From positions 62,001 to 126,000 of the forward strand of contig CAXXRA010000002.1 of NCBI GenBank assembly GCA_963663975.2: DNA of 64,000 nt. Direction: 5' to 3'. Shown here piece after piece: positions 34,452 through 42,403 of the stretch (position 1 is its first letter; the number at the start of each line of letters is the position of its first letter). The notes under the pieces were generated by a model. That model searched no databases. It saw only the letters and a list, made by a program, of their open reading frames with translations, and was not told the origin of the DNA. The stretch is from JANQRX01 sp963663975. GTDB lineage: Bacteria; Pseudomonadota; Alphaproteobacteria; Rhizobiales; Kaistiaceae. Both the position numbers and the translations under genes were made by a program.

Positions 34452-35528
34452 TCAATCCTCATAGGCGTGACCGGCCTTGAGCCCATCGCGCACCCGCCCG
34501 GCCAATTCGAGGAACTCCGGTGTATCGCGGATGTCCAGCGTGCGGGATTTGTCCAGCGGCGAATCGATGACGTCGTGGATCTTGCCCGGGCGCGGGGTCA
34601 TGACGACGATTCTGGTCGACAGGAACACCGCCTCGGGGATCGAGTGGGTGACGAACACCACCGTCTTGCCGGTCGTCGCCCATAGGTCGTGGAGTTGTTC
34701 GTTGAGATGGTCGCGCACGATCTCGTCGAGTGCACCGAAGGGCTCGTCCATGAGCATGAGATCCGGCTCGACCGCCAGTGCGCGTGCAATCGACACCCGC
34801 TGCTGCATGCCGCCCGACAGTTGCCACGGATATTTCCTCTCGAAACCCGTCAGATTGACCAGATCGAGATTGGCGGCAATACGGCGTTCGCGCTCCACCG
34901 CGCCGAGGCCCATGATCTCCAACGGCAGGCCCACATTGCGTGCGATGTTGCGCCACGGGTAAAGGGCCGGCGCCTGGAATACGTAACCGTAGTCGCGATT
35001 TTGCCGCGCCTGGGCGGGCGACATGCCGTTGACCGTGATGGTGCCGCCGGTCGGCTGCTCGAGATCGGCGATGACCCTGAGCATCGTCGTCTTGCCACAG
35101 CCCGACGGGCCGATCAGGGAGACGAATTCGCCGCGTTTGACCTGCAGGTCGACCTCCGACAGAGCCTCGACCGGGCCGTCGCGGGTGGTGAATGTCAACG
35201 ACAGCCGCGAGGCCTCGATCACCGTGTCGGGGTCCGTCTTGGCCTCGGCGCCCTCCCAGTTCACCGCCACGGCCGGTGAGCTCGCCGGGTGCTCTTGTGG
35301 CCGCCGCGCCGACTCTTCCGATTGCTCAGGGCGTGTATCGGCGGGCGCCGAAGCGGTTTCCTCCCTCTCCGGACGCCCATTCGGTGATGCCGCCTCGGGA
35401 GGCGTATCGGCCGAAACCGTTGCCGGCTGCTCCGGACCGGTGTCCGCTCGCGGCAGGCTCGGTTCCGGCGCCTCCGGCCGCTTTTTTGCCCGCTCGACCG
35501 TGGTCGCGGTATCGGTCTTGTCGCTCAT
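34452..35528 (-). CDS. ABC transporter ATPase with long Pro/Glu-rich N-terminal extension, 358 aa
   Basis: ATP-binding subunit of the TauB/SsuB type. Walker A GPSGCGKTT, Q-loop FQAPALYPW, signature LSGGMQQRVSIA, Walker B LMLMDEPFGALD, H-loop VTHSIPEA. The first ~110 residues are an unusual Pro/Glu/Ala/Arg-rich, probably disordered extension (repeated PE and P-x-R-x-E patterns). The ATG at 35528 overlaps the stop of the preceding dihydropyrimidinase relic (ATGA), which fixes it as the start. Confidence 0.9.
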   Translation of the reverse strand: MSDKTDTATTVERAKKRPEAPEPSLPRADTGPEQPATVSADTPPEAASPNGRPEREETASAPADTRPEQSEESARRPQEHPASSPAVAVNWEGAEAKTDPDTVIEASRLSLTFTTRDGPVEALSEVDLQVKRGEFVSLIGPSGCGKTTMLRVIADLEQPTGGTITVNGMSPAQARQNRDYGYVFQAPALYPWRNIARNVGLPLEIMGLGAVERERRIAANLDLVNLTGFERKYPWQLSGGMQQRVSIARALAVEPDLMLMDEPFGALDEIVRDHLNEQLHDLWATTGKTVVFVTHSIPEAVFLSTRIVVMTPRPGKIHDVIDSPLDKSRTLDIRDTPEFLELAGRVRDGLKAGHAYED

Positions 35529-35652
35529 GGGCCAACCGGCATGTCGGGGCCGAGCGCTCGTCGGCCTTGATGGCGCCGTCGGCGACCAAAACGTCGGCCG
35601 CGAAACCGATGTCGGCAGTGACAACCGTTCCGCCCTTGATCACAATGGACAT
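35525..35652 (-). pseudogene. Dihydropyrimidinase reduced to its two ends
   Basis: The start at 35652 encodes MSIVIKGGTVVTAD and then DVLVADGAIKA, the N-terminus of a dihydropyrimidinase/hydantoinase. After ~31 codons the catalytic amidohydrolase core (~450 residues) is missing. A second frame then gives a short tail (ALGPDMPVGP) whose TGA overlaps the ATPase start (ATGA), as expected for the original gene end. So an internal deletion of roughly 1.3-1.4 kb removed the gene while leaving its junctions. The enzyme would hydrolyse dihydrouracil to N-carbamoyl-beta-alanine. Confidence 0.8.
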
Positions 35653-35723
35653 CGTCGATCTTTCCCTTCGCCGGGCGGCGCAAGAAGCCGGTCGGGCAAC
35701 GCCCGGTTCGACCAGCATCGACC

Positions 35724-36974
35724 TCAGCCGATGATTCCCGCAGTTTCCACGACCGCGTGGAACAGCACGTTGGCGCCCGCTGTCGACCATTCCTGCGTGA
35801 TGTCCTCGTCCTCATTGTGACTCAGACCGTCGATGCACGGGCAGAACACCATCGCCGTCGGGGCCACACGGTTGATCCAGCAGGCATCGTGGCCGGCGCC
35901 CGAAATGATGTCGCGGTGCTTGTAGCCAAGGCGCTCGGCCGCGTCGCGGACGGCTTTGACGCAATCGGCGTTGAACGCCACCGGATCGAAGGCGCCCACC
36001 TGTTCGATCTCGATGCCGAGCCCGATGGCTCCTGCGATCTGGTCGGCCGTGCGGCGCAATTCCGCGTCCATCGCCGCAATGACCTCCTTGTCGGGATGGC
36101 GGAAATCGATTGTGAACACGACCTTGCCGGGGATGATGTTGCGCGAGTTGGGATAGACGTCGCAGTGACCGATCGCGCCCACCGCCAGCGGCGCGTGGTT
36201 GAGGGCGATTTCGTCGACCGCCTGGGTGATCCGCGCCATGCCCAGGCCGGCATTGACCCGCATCGGCATGGGCGTCGATCCGGTATGGCTCTCCTTGCCG
36301 GTCAGCGTAACTTGCAGCCAGTTGAGGCCCTGGCCGTTGGTGACGACGCCGACGTCGCATTCTTCCTTCTCCAGGATCGGCCCCTGCTCGATGTGAAGTT
36401 CGAAGAACGCGCGCAGCTTGCGGTGACCCACCGGTTCGGAGCCCTTGAAGCCAATCCGTTCCAGCTCGTCGCCGAACCGCAGGCCATCGGGGTCCTGCCT
36501 GTCATAGGCAAAGGCCTGGTCATGCACGCCGGCGAAGACGCCGGAGGCCAGCATGGCCGGGGCGTAGCGGGTGCCCTCCTCATTGGTCCAGTTGACCACC
36601 TCGATCGGATGCCGGGTCTTGATGCCGAAATCGTTCAGCGTGCGGATGATCTCCAGCCCCGACAGCACGCCCAGGACGCCATCATAGCGGCCGCCGGTCG
36701 GCTGGGTATCGAGATGGCTGCCGACCATGACCGGCGGCAGCGATTTGTCCTCGCCCTGGCGGTGGGCGAACATTGTCCCCATCGAGTCGACGGCGACCCT
36801 CATGCCCGCATCCTCGCACCATTTCTGGAACAGGCGGCGGCCTTCGCCGTCCTCATCGGTCAGCGTCTGCCGGTTGCTCCCGCCACGCACGCCGGGCCCG
36901 ATCTCCGCCATTTCATGGATCGAGTCCCAGAGCCTCTGGCCCTTGATCCTGAGGTTGTCGGTCGGCGTCGACAT
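35724..36974 (-). CDS. Zn-dependent N-carbamoyl-beta-alanine amidohydrolase (beta-ureidopropionase), 416 aa
   Basis: M20/HyuC-type amidase, third step of reductive pyrimidine breakdown (N-carbamoyl-beta-alanine to beta-alanine, CO2, NH3). Metal and substrate motifs: GSHLDTQPTGGRYDG, NWTNEEGTRYAPAM, LHIEQGPILE, GKESHTGSTPM, and SGAGHDACW with SHNEDED near the C-terminus. Length fits. It sits between mmsA and the dihydropyrimidinase relic, supporting ureidopropionase rather than allantoate or hydantoin substrates. Confidence 0.92.
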   Translation of the reverse strand: MSTPTDNLRIKGQRLWDSIHEMAEIGPGVRGGSNRQTLTDEDGEGRRLFQKWCEDAGMRVAVDSMGTMFAHRQGEDKSLPPVMVGSHLDTQPTGGRYDGVLGVLSGLEIIRTLNDFGIKTRHPIEVVNWTNEEGTRYAPAMLASGVFAGVHDQAFAYDRQDPDGLRFGDELERIGFKGSEPVGHRKLRAFFELHIEQGPILEKEECDVGVVTNGQGLNWLQVTLTGKESHTGSTPMPMRVNAGLGMARITQAVDEIALNHAPLAVGAIGHCDVYPNSRNIIPGKVVFTIDFRHPDKEVIAAMDAELRRTADQIAGAIGLGIEIEQVGAFDPVAFNADCVKAVRDAAERLGYKHRDIISGAGHDACWINRVAPTAMVFCPCIDGLSHNEDEDITQEWSTAGANVLFHAVVETAGIIG

Positions 36975-36990
36975 GATCGTTCGGGCCCCG

Positions 36991-38487
36991 TCAGTTCATC
37001 GTCGGGAAGGTATAGACCGCGCCCGATTTAATGCCGGCCGGCCAGCGCGCGGTGACGGTTTTCAGCCGGGTATAGAAATGCACGCCCTCCGGTCCGTAGA
37101 TCGCGTGGTCGCCGAACAGCGACCGCTTCCAGCCGCCGAACGAATGATAGGCGACCGGCACCGGAATCGGCACGTTGATGCCGACCATGCCGACTTCAAT
37201 CTTGTCGGCGAAAGAGCGGGCGGCGTCACCGTCGCGGGTAAAGATCGCCGTTCCATTGCCGAACTCGTGGTCGTTGACCATCTTCACGGCCTGATCGTAG
37301 TCGGGCGCACGGGCAACCGACAGGACCGGCCCGAAGATCTCCTCCTTGTAGATCCGCATGTCGGTGGTGACCCGGTCAAACAGCGTCCCGCCGACGAAAT
37401 AGCCGTCTTCATAGCCCTGGAGAGTGAAACCGCGTCCGTCGACGGCCAGCTCGGCTCCCTCCTCGACACCGGTCTCGATGTAGCCGAGCACCTTTTCCAT
37501 GTGCTGCTTGGTCACCAGCGGCCCCATCTCGGCATCGCGGTCGGTCGCAGGACCTATTTTCAGCGAACTCACCCGCGGGACGAGCTTCTCGACCAGCCGG
37601 TCAGCGGTTTCCTCGCCCACCGGCACGGCGACCGAGATCGCCATGCAGCGCTCGCCCGCCGACCCGTATCCGGCGCCCATCAGCGCGTCGGCCGCCTTGT
37701 CCAAATCGGCGTCGGGCATGACGACCATGTGGTTCTTGGCACCGCCCAGCGCCTGGACCCGTTTACCGTGGGCCGTGCCTGTGGTGTAGACGTATTCGGC
37801 GACCGGCGTCGAGCCGACAAAACTGACCGCCTTGATGTCAGGGTGGGTCAGGATGGCGTCGACCACTTCCTTGTCACCATGAATGATGTTGAGCACGCCG
37901 TCGGGAAACCCGGCCTCGCGGAAAAGTTCGTGAGCGATCATCGAGGCGGTCGGGTCCTTCTCGGAAGGCTTGAGAACGAAGGTGTTGCCGCAGGCGATGG
38001 CCACCGGATACATCCACATCGGAACCATGGACGGAAAATTGAACGGCGTGATGCCGGCGCACACGCCGACCGGCTGGCGGTCGGTGTGGGTGTCGATCCC
38101 GGGTCCCACATGGCGCGAGAACTCGCCCTTGAGCAGTTGCGGAATCCCGCAGCAGAATTCCACCACCTCGATGCCGCGCTGAACCTCTCCGAGCGCGTCG
38201 TCATGGGTCTTGCCGTGCTCGGCCGAAATCGCCTCGGCTATGCGGCCGGCATTGGCGTCGAGCAGTTCCTTGAACCGGAACATGTGACGGGCGCGCTTCA
38301 GCGGCGGGGTTTCGGCCCATCCCGGAAGCGCCAGTTTGGCGGCGGTCACGGCGGCGTCGAGTTCGGCTGGTGTCGACAGCGGCAATTCGGCCGACTGCTC
38401 GCCGGTGGCGGGATTGAAAATCGGTGCTCGGCGCTGGCTGGCCGAGGTCGCAGCCACGCCGCCGATGATGTTGGAAATGATGTCCAT
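36991..38487 (-). CDS. mmsA: CoA-acylating (methyl)malonate-semialdehyde dehydrogenase, 498 aa
   Basis: Aldehyde dehydrogenase family 6, converting malonate or methylmalonate semialdehyde to acetyl- or propionyl-CoA. N-terminal motif PIFNPATGE, TPFNFPSMVPMWMYP, KPSEKDP, GGAKNHMVVMPDAD and catalytic Cys in GSAGERCMA are diagnostic of MmsA. ATG at 38487 (MDIISNIIGG) matches the family start. Its place after an omega-aminotransferase and before ureidopropionase indicates use on malonate semialdehyde derived from beta-alanine, and the methyl homologue from thymine. Confidence 0.95.
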   Translation of the reverse strand: MDIISNIIGGVAATSASQRRAPIFNPATGEQSAELPLSTPAELDAAVTAAKLALPGWAETPPLKRARHMFRFKELLDANAGRIAEAISAEHGKTHDDALGEVQRGIEVVEFCCGIPQLLKGEFSRHVGPGIDTHTDRQPVGVCAGITPFNFPSMVPMWMYPVAIACGNTFVLKPSEKDPTASMIAHELFREAGFPDGVLNIIHGDKEVVDAILTHPDIKAVSFVGSTPVAEYVYTTGTAHGKRVQALGGAKNHMVVMPDADLDKAADALMGAGYGSAGERCMAISVAVPVGEETADRLVEKLVPRVSSLKIGPATDRDAEMGPLVTKQHMEKVLGYIETGVEEGAELAVDGRGFTLQGYEDGYFVGGTLFDRVTTDMRIYKEEIFGPVLSVARAPDYDQAVKMVNDHEFGNGTAIFTRDGDAARSFADKIEVGMVGINVPIPVPVAYHSFGGWKRSLFGDHAIYGPEGVHFYTRLKTVTARWPAGIKSGAVYTFPTMN

Positions 38488-38551
38488 GTTCAGCTTCCCC
38501 TTGGAACCGCGCATGCGCAGCGTCCTGGGCCGCGGCGCTGTTGTCAAGTGT

Positions 38552-39874
38552 TCAGGCGAGCGATTTAAGCACGCCCGCCAGCGTGTCAACCAGCTTGTCG
38601 ATCTGGCTCTTCTCGATGATCAGCGGCGGCGACATGGCGATGATGTCGCCGGTGGAGCGGACCAGTATGCCCTTCTCGAAGGCATCGACGAACGCGCTCA
38701 CTGCCCGCTTGGTCGGTTCACCGGGAATCGGCTCGAGTTCCACCGCGCCGATAAGGCCGCAATTGCGGATGTCGATGACATGAGGCAGGCCCTTCAGCTC
38801 ATGAAGCGCATCGGCCCAGTAGTCGGCCAGCTCAGAGGCCCGCGACAGCAACCCCTCCTCCTCATAGGTGTCAAGCGTTGCCAGCGCCACCGCCGAGGAG
38901 ACCGGATTGCCCGAATAGGTGTAACCGTGAAAGAGTTCGATCATGTGCTCCGGACCGTGCATGAAGGCGTCGTAGATCTCCTTGTTGACGAACACCGCGC
39001 CCATCGGAACCACGCCGTTGGTGAGTCCCTTGGCGCAAAGGACGATGTCGGGCGTGACGCCGAACCGCTCGACGGCAAATGGCGCGCCGAGCCGGCCGAA
39101 ACCGGTGATGACCTCATCGAATATCAACAGGATGCCGTGCTGGTCACAGATCTCACGCAAACGCTGCAGATAGCTCTGGGGCGCGATCAGCACCCCGGCC
39201 GAGCCGGCCACCGGCTCAACGATGACGGCGGCAATGGTCGAGGGATCGTGCAGCCTGACCAGTCGCTCGAGGTCGTCGGCGAATTCGGCGCCGTGCTCGG
39301 GTTGGCCGCGGCTGTACGCGTTGCGCGCCAGGTCATGGGTCGCCCTGATGTGATCGACGCCGGTCAAAAGGGTGCCGAAAAACTTGCGATTGGCGACAAT
39401 CCCGCCAACCGAAATGCCGCCGAAATTCACGCCGTGATATCCGCGCTCGCGGCCGATCAGCCGAAACCGCGATCCCTCACCGCGGGCGCGCTGATAGGCC
39501 AGCGCAATCTTCAGACCGGTTTCGACCGATTCGGAGCCGGAATTGGTGAAGAACACGTGGTCGAGCCCCGGCGGCAGCAGCGTAACCAGGCGCGCGGCGA
39601 GCTCGAAAACCTTGGGATGGCCGATCTGGAAGGCCGGCGAATAATCCAGTTCGCGGGCCTGCTTGGCCAGGGCCTCGATGATCCGCGGTCGGGCGTGGCC
39701 GGCATTGCAGCACCACAGCCCGGCCATGCCGTCCAATATCTGGCGACCATCGGCCGAACGGTAGTGCATGCCCTGGGCGCCAACCAGCATGCGGGGCGCC
39801 TTTTTGAACTGCCGGTTGGCGGTAAACGGCATCCAGTACGCGTCGAGATTGTTGGTGGCCTGGGCTACTGGCAT
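38552..39874 (-). CDS. Omega-amino acid:pyruvate aminotransferase, 440 aa
   Basis: Class III PLP aminotransferase, beta-alanine:pyruvate type (beta-alanine to malonate semialdehyde). NNLDAYWMPFTANRQFK and GMHYRSADGRQILDG at the N-terminus, FFTNSGSESVETGLKIA, FDEVITGFGR, and CAKGLTNGVVPMGAV with the PLP lysine. Start ATG 39874. First gene of the leftward operon; the RutR-type operator lies 90 bp upstream, between it and the divergent regulator gene. Confidence 0.92.
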   Translation of the reverse strand: MPVAQATNNLDAYWMPFTANRQFKKAPRMLVGAQGMHYRSADGRQILDGMAGLWCCNAGHARPRIIEALAKQARELDYSPAFQIGHPKVFELAARLVTLLPPGLDHVFFTNSGSESVETGLKIALAYQRARGEGSRFRLIGRERGYHGVNFGGISVGGIVANRKFFGTLLTGVDHIRATHDLARNAYSRGQPEHGAEFADDLERLVRLHDPSTIAAVIVEPVAGSAGVLIAPQSYLQRLREICDQHGILLIFDEVITGFGRLGAPFAVERFGVTPDIVLCAKGLTNGVVPMGAVFVNKEIYDAFMHGPEHMIELFHGYTYSGNPVSSAVALATLDTYEEEGLLSRASELADYWADALHELKGLPHVIDIRNCGLIGAVELEPIPGEPTKRAVSAFVDAFEKGILVRSTGDIIAMSPPLIIEKSQIDKLVDTLAGVLKSLA

Positions 39875-39963
39875 GATGCTTTCCCCGATGACGCCTCCAG
39901 AAGGGACCACGGCGCCAATTTGCGCCTGTGGGCCTTTTCATCTAGGAGGAAAAGGCAAGGATT

Positions 39964-39979
39964 CTGACCATTTGGTCAA
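39964..39979. promoter_or_regulatory. RutR-type operator
   Basis: CTGACCATTTGGTCAA, one mismatch from the known RutR consensus TTGACCAnnTGGTCAA. The inner half-sites TGACCA/TGGTCA form a perfect palindrome. It lies between the divergent aminotransferase and rutR-like genes, so it can control both the operon and the regulator. In E. coli RutR releases DNA on binding uracil or thymine. Confidence 0.85.
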
Positions 39980-40045
39980 AAGAAACGTTAGACAGTTTCC
40001 GAACCCCGCTCAAGGGGCTTGTCATCTCAGCCGGTACTTGACGGG

Positions 40046-40720
40046 GTGGCCTTGAACGAAATCGACCTTGATCGGCATTCGCGTGCCAGCCTGACAAAGA
40101 AGCGCACCCGGATTCAGGTTGAAAAAGAAAGAAGCATTCTCGACGCGGCGCTCGAGGAGTTCTCGACCTTCGGCTTTCGCGGTGCCACGATCGATCAGAT
40201 CGCTTCGCGCGCCGGCATGACCAAACCCAATCTACTCTACTATTTCCGGCGCAAACAGGACATCTACCTGGCCGTCCTGCGCCGCACGCTCGACATGTGG
40301 CTGCGTCCCCTGGAGGCGCTTGAGGCCGATGGCCATCCGCCCAAGGAAATCCTCGCCTACATCAATCGCAAGCTCGAACTTTCCCGCGACAATCCCACCG
40401 CCTCGCGGCTCTTCGCCCTCGAAATCCTGCAGGGTGCGCCGGTCCTGGGGGAGGTGCTCGGCGGCCAACTCAAGCTGCTGGTCGACCAGAAGGCCGCGGT
40501 CATCCGCCGCTGGGCCGAGGAGGGTCGCATCGCACCGATCGACCCCTACCATCTGATTTTCATGATCTGGGCGACGACGCAGCATTACGCCGATTTCGAG
40601 GTCCAGATCAGGGCGCTTTTGGGTGCAGCGATTTCGGATTCGGAACAGTTCGACACGGCAAAGGCGACGCTTTCGACGATTTTCATGGACGGTGTTTTGA
40701 CCGGCAACCGCCATGGCTGA
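40046..40720 (+). CDS. rutR: RutR-like TetR-family regulator, ~224 aa
   Basis: TetR regulator with N-terminal HTH (SILDAALEEFSTFGFRGATI, then IASRAGMTKPNLLYYF) and a YcdC/RutR-type C-terminal domain (RKLELSRDNPTASRLFALEI, LQGAP). Start uncertain: GTG 40046 or TTG 40019. Expected to sense uracil/thymine and repress the divergent catabolic operon through the palindrome at 39964. Its stop overlaps the next gene by eight bases, so the two are co-translated. Confidence 0.85.
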   Translation: MALNEIDLDRHSRASLTKKRTRIQVEKERSILDAALEEFSTFGFRGATIDQIASRAGMTKPNLLYYFRRKQDIYLAVLRRTLDMWLRPLEALEADGHPPKEILAYINRKLELSRDNPTASRLFALEILQGAPVLGEVLGGQLKLLVDQKAAVIRRWAEEGRIAPIDPYHLIFMIWATTQHYADFEVQIRALLGAAISDSEQFDTAKATLSTIFMDGVLTGNRHG

Positions 40721-41849
40721 CGGCGACCCCTCGTTCACCATCGGGATCGAAGAAGAGTACCTGCTGGTCGACCGTGAATCGCGCGATCTGGCCGCGGATC
40801 CGCCGAGCGAACTGATGCGTGACTGCGAGGCAGAGCTCGGCGCGCGCGTCGCCTCGGAGTTTCTCCGCTGCCAGATCGAGGTCGAGACGGTGGTGTGCTC
40901 GGACATGACCTCCGCCCATGGCGAGTTGGCCAGGCTCCGCAGGACGATCGCCGATTGCGCCGACCGCTACGGGCTCGCGCCGATCGCCGCCTCGACCCAT
41001 CCGTTTGCCGAGTGGGACAAGCAGCGCAGCACCCCCAAGGATCGCTATCAGGCCATCGCCCGCGACATGCAGGTGGTGGCGCGGCGCCTGCTGATCGGCG
41101 GGATGCACGTCCATGTCGGCGTCGAGGAGGAAGCGCTGCGCTTCGATCTGTTCGGCCAGCTTCCCTATTTCCTCCCCCATTTGCTCGCCCTGTCGACATC
41201 CTCGCCGTTCTGGCGCGGCCAGAATACCGGCCTCCACTCCTACCGCCTGTCGGTCTTCAACGAGTTACCCCGCACCGGCCTGCCGCCGGCGTTCGCCGGT
41301 TCCGACGAATTCGAGCGGACCGTGGCGGCGCTGGTCAAGGCGGGCGAGATCGAAGACGCCACCAAGATCTGGTGGGACCTCAGGCCGTCGGCGCGCTTCC
41401 CCACCCTGGAGATGCGCATCACCGACGTTTGTCCGCGTATCGACGATGCCATCTCGATTGCTGCGTTGTACCGCTGCGTGGCCCGCATGCTCTACCGGCT
41501 GCGCCGCAACAATCAGCGCTGGCGCAGCTATTCGGCCTTCCTGGTCAATGAAAACCGCTGGCTGGCCCAGCGGTATGGTCCGACCGGCTCGCTGATCGAC
41601 TTCGGCAAGGGCGAGCCCGTGCCCTTCGCCGACCTGATCGAGGAGCTCATCGACTATCTTGGGGAGGATGCGGCGTTTTTTGGATGTGAAGCCGAAATCG
41701 CCCACGCCCGCACCATCGTGGCCGAGGGAACGTCCGCCGATCGCCAGGTCGGGGTGTACCAGGATTCGCTCGACCAAGGTGCGAGCGAACACCAGGCGCT
41801 CCAGGCGGTCGTCGATCACCTGATCGAGGAAACCCGCATCGGAACCTGA
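40713..41849 (+). CDS. Carboxylate-amine ligase, YbdK/GCS2 family, 378 aa
   Basis: ATP-grasp-like glutamate-cysteine ligase family 2 protein. GIEEEYLLVD at residues ~10-19 and GGMHVHVGV at ~129-137 are the family's metal/ATP motifs; STHPFAEW, TGLHSYRLSVFNELPRTGLP and WWDLRPSARFPTLEMRI also fit. E. coli YbdK has weak gamma-glutamylcysteine synthetase activity; the natural reaction of most members is unknown. The ATG lies inside the end of the rutR-like gene (8-bp overlap), which ties it to the pyrimidine regulon or to the regulator's expression. Confidence 0.88.
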   Translation: MADGDPSFTIGIEEEYLLVDRESRDLAADPPSELMRDCEAELGARVASEFLRCQIEVETVVCSDMTSAHGELARLRRTIADCADRYGLAPIAASTHPFAEWDKQRSTPKDRYQAIARDMQVVARRLLIGGMHVHVGVEEEALRFDLFGQLPYFLPHLLALSTSSPFWRGQNTGLHSYRLSVFNELPRTGLPPAFAGSDEFERTVAALVKAGEIEDATKIWWDLRPSARFPTLEMRITDVCPRIDDAISIAALYRCVARMLYRLRRNNQRWRSYSAFLVNENRWLAQRYGPTGSLIDFGKGEPVPFADLIEELIDYLGEDAAFFGCEAEIAHARTIVAEGTSADRQVGVYQDSLDQGASEHQALQAVVDHLIEETRIGT

Positions 41850-41915
41850 CCCAGAGGGTCGCCGTTTGAGAGGTTCTTCAGGCCCGACACGCCCTAACAC
41901 CGGCTGTTGGTGCGG

Positions 41916-42060
41916 TCAGTTCGAAAAGCGTCGGACCGTGCGGAAAAGCGTGAGAACGAATTCGCGGATCTTCGTGTTCATGTCTGTTACATGTCGCCGT
42001 GCCTGATTGCGGGTCATGCCATGTTTCGACCGCAGATAGTTGTGCAAACGGTCCCCTGGC
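41916..42060 (-). pseudogene. C-terminal relic of an aminoglycoside-phosphotransferase-like gene
   Basis: The last ~47 codons (PGDRLHNYLRSKHGMTRNQA, then RRHVTDMNTKIREFVL) align with the C-terminus of the intact kinase at 46557-47576 (PGDGFTDLLRTRHGYTRNRA, then IREFIL) and with the broken copy at 47971-48972. Everything upstream is missing and is replaced at ~42060 by an unrelated gene fragment. Confidence 0.7.
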
Positions 42061-42300
42061 TCCGCTCGTTCTGGGCGTTGCAGCGCTAATATGGGTGACG
42101 GATCGTCCGACCAGTGGCCGCAGCCTCGCTCTCGGTTTCGCAATCGGACTCACCGTTTCGGCTAAATATGTCGGTGCGATCCTTTTGCCTCTGAGCATTA
42201 TCACCATCTTGATCGCCGCGAAGGGCAGCGGGCGTGCGCGATTACGCGCAACTGACGTATGGGTATTAGCCCGTCAGATGGCGGTGTTCCCTCACGCATG
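42050..42300 (+). pseudogene. Fragment of a GT39/PMT-type membrane glycosyltransferase
   Basis: About 80 codons open in one frame with membrane-protein character: VLGVAALIWV, then RSLALGFAIGLTVSAKYVGA and LLPLSIITILIAA. The G-x-A-x-G-L-x-V-S-x-K-Y pattern is common in dolichyl-phosphate-mannose-type (GT39) transferases. No start, and both ends are truncated; its left end meets the kinase relic. Confidence 0.55.
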
Positions 42301-42403
42301 CTTAAGCATCATCTCCCAGGGTTTGCTCGCGCAGATCTTATGGCGCCTTTCCACCCATTTCCGGTCTGATTTTGATCCAAGTTTCGATCGCCGTGACCGG
42401 TGA

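Noticed and set aside
36727..38568. 613-codon open frame on the plus strand
   Set aside because: Antisense to mmsA and the amidase, composition is rich in His/Arg/Asp as expected of a shadow frame.
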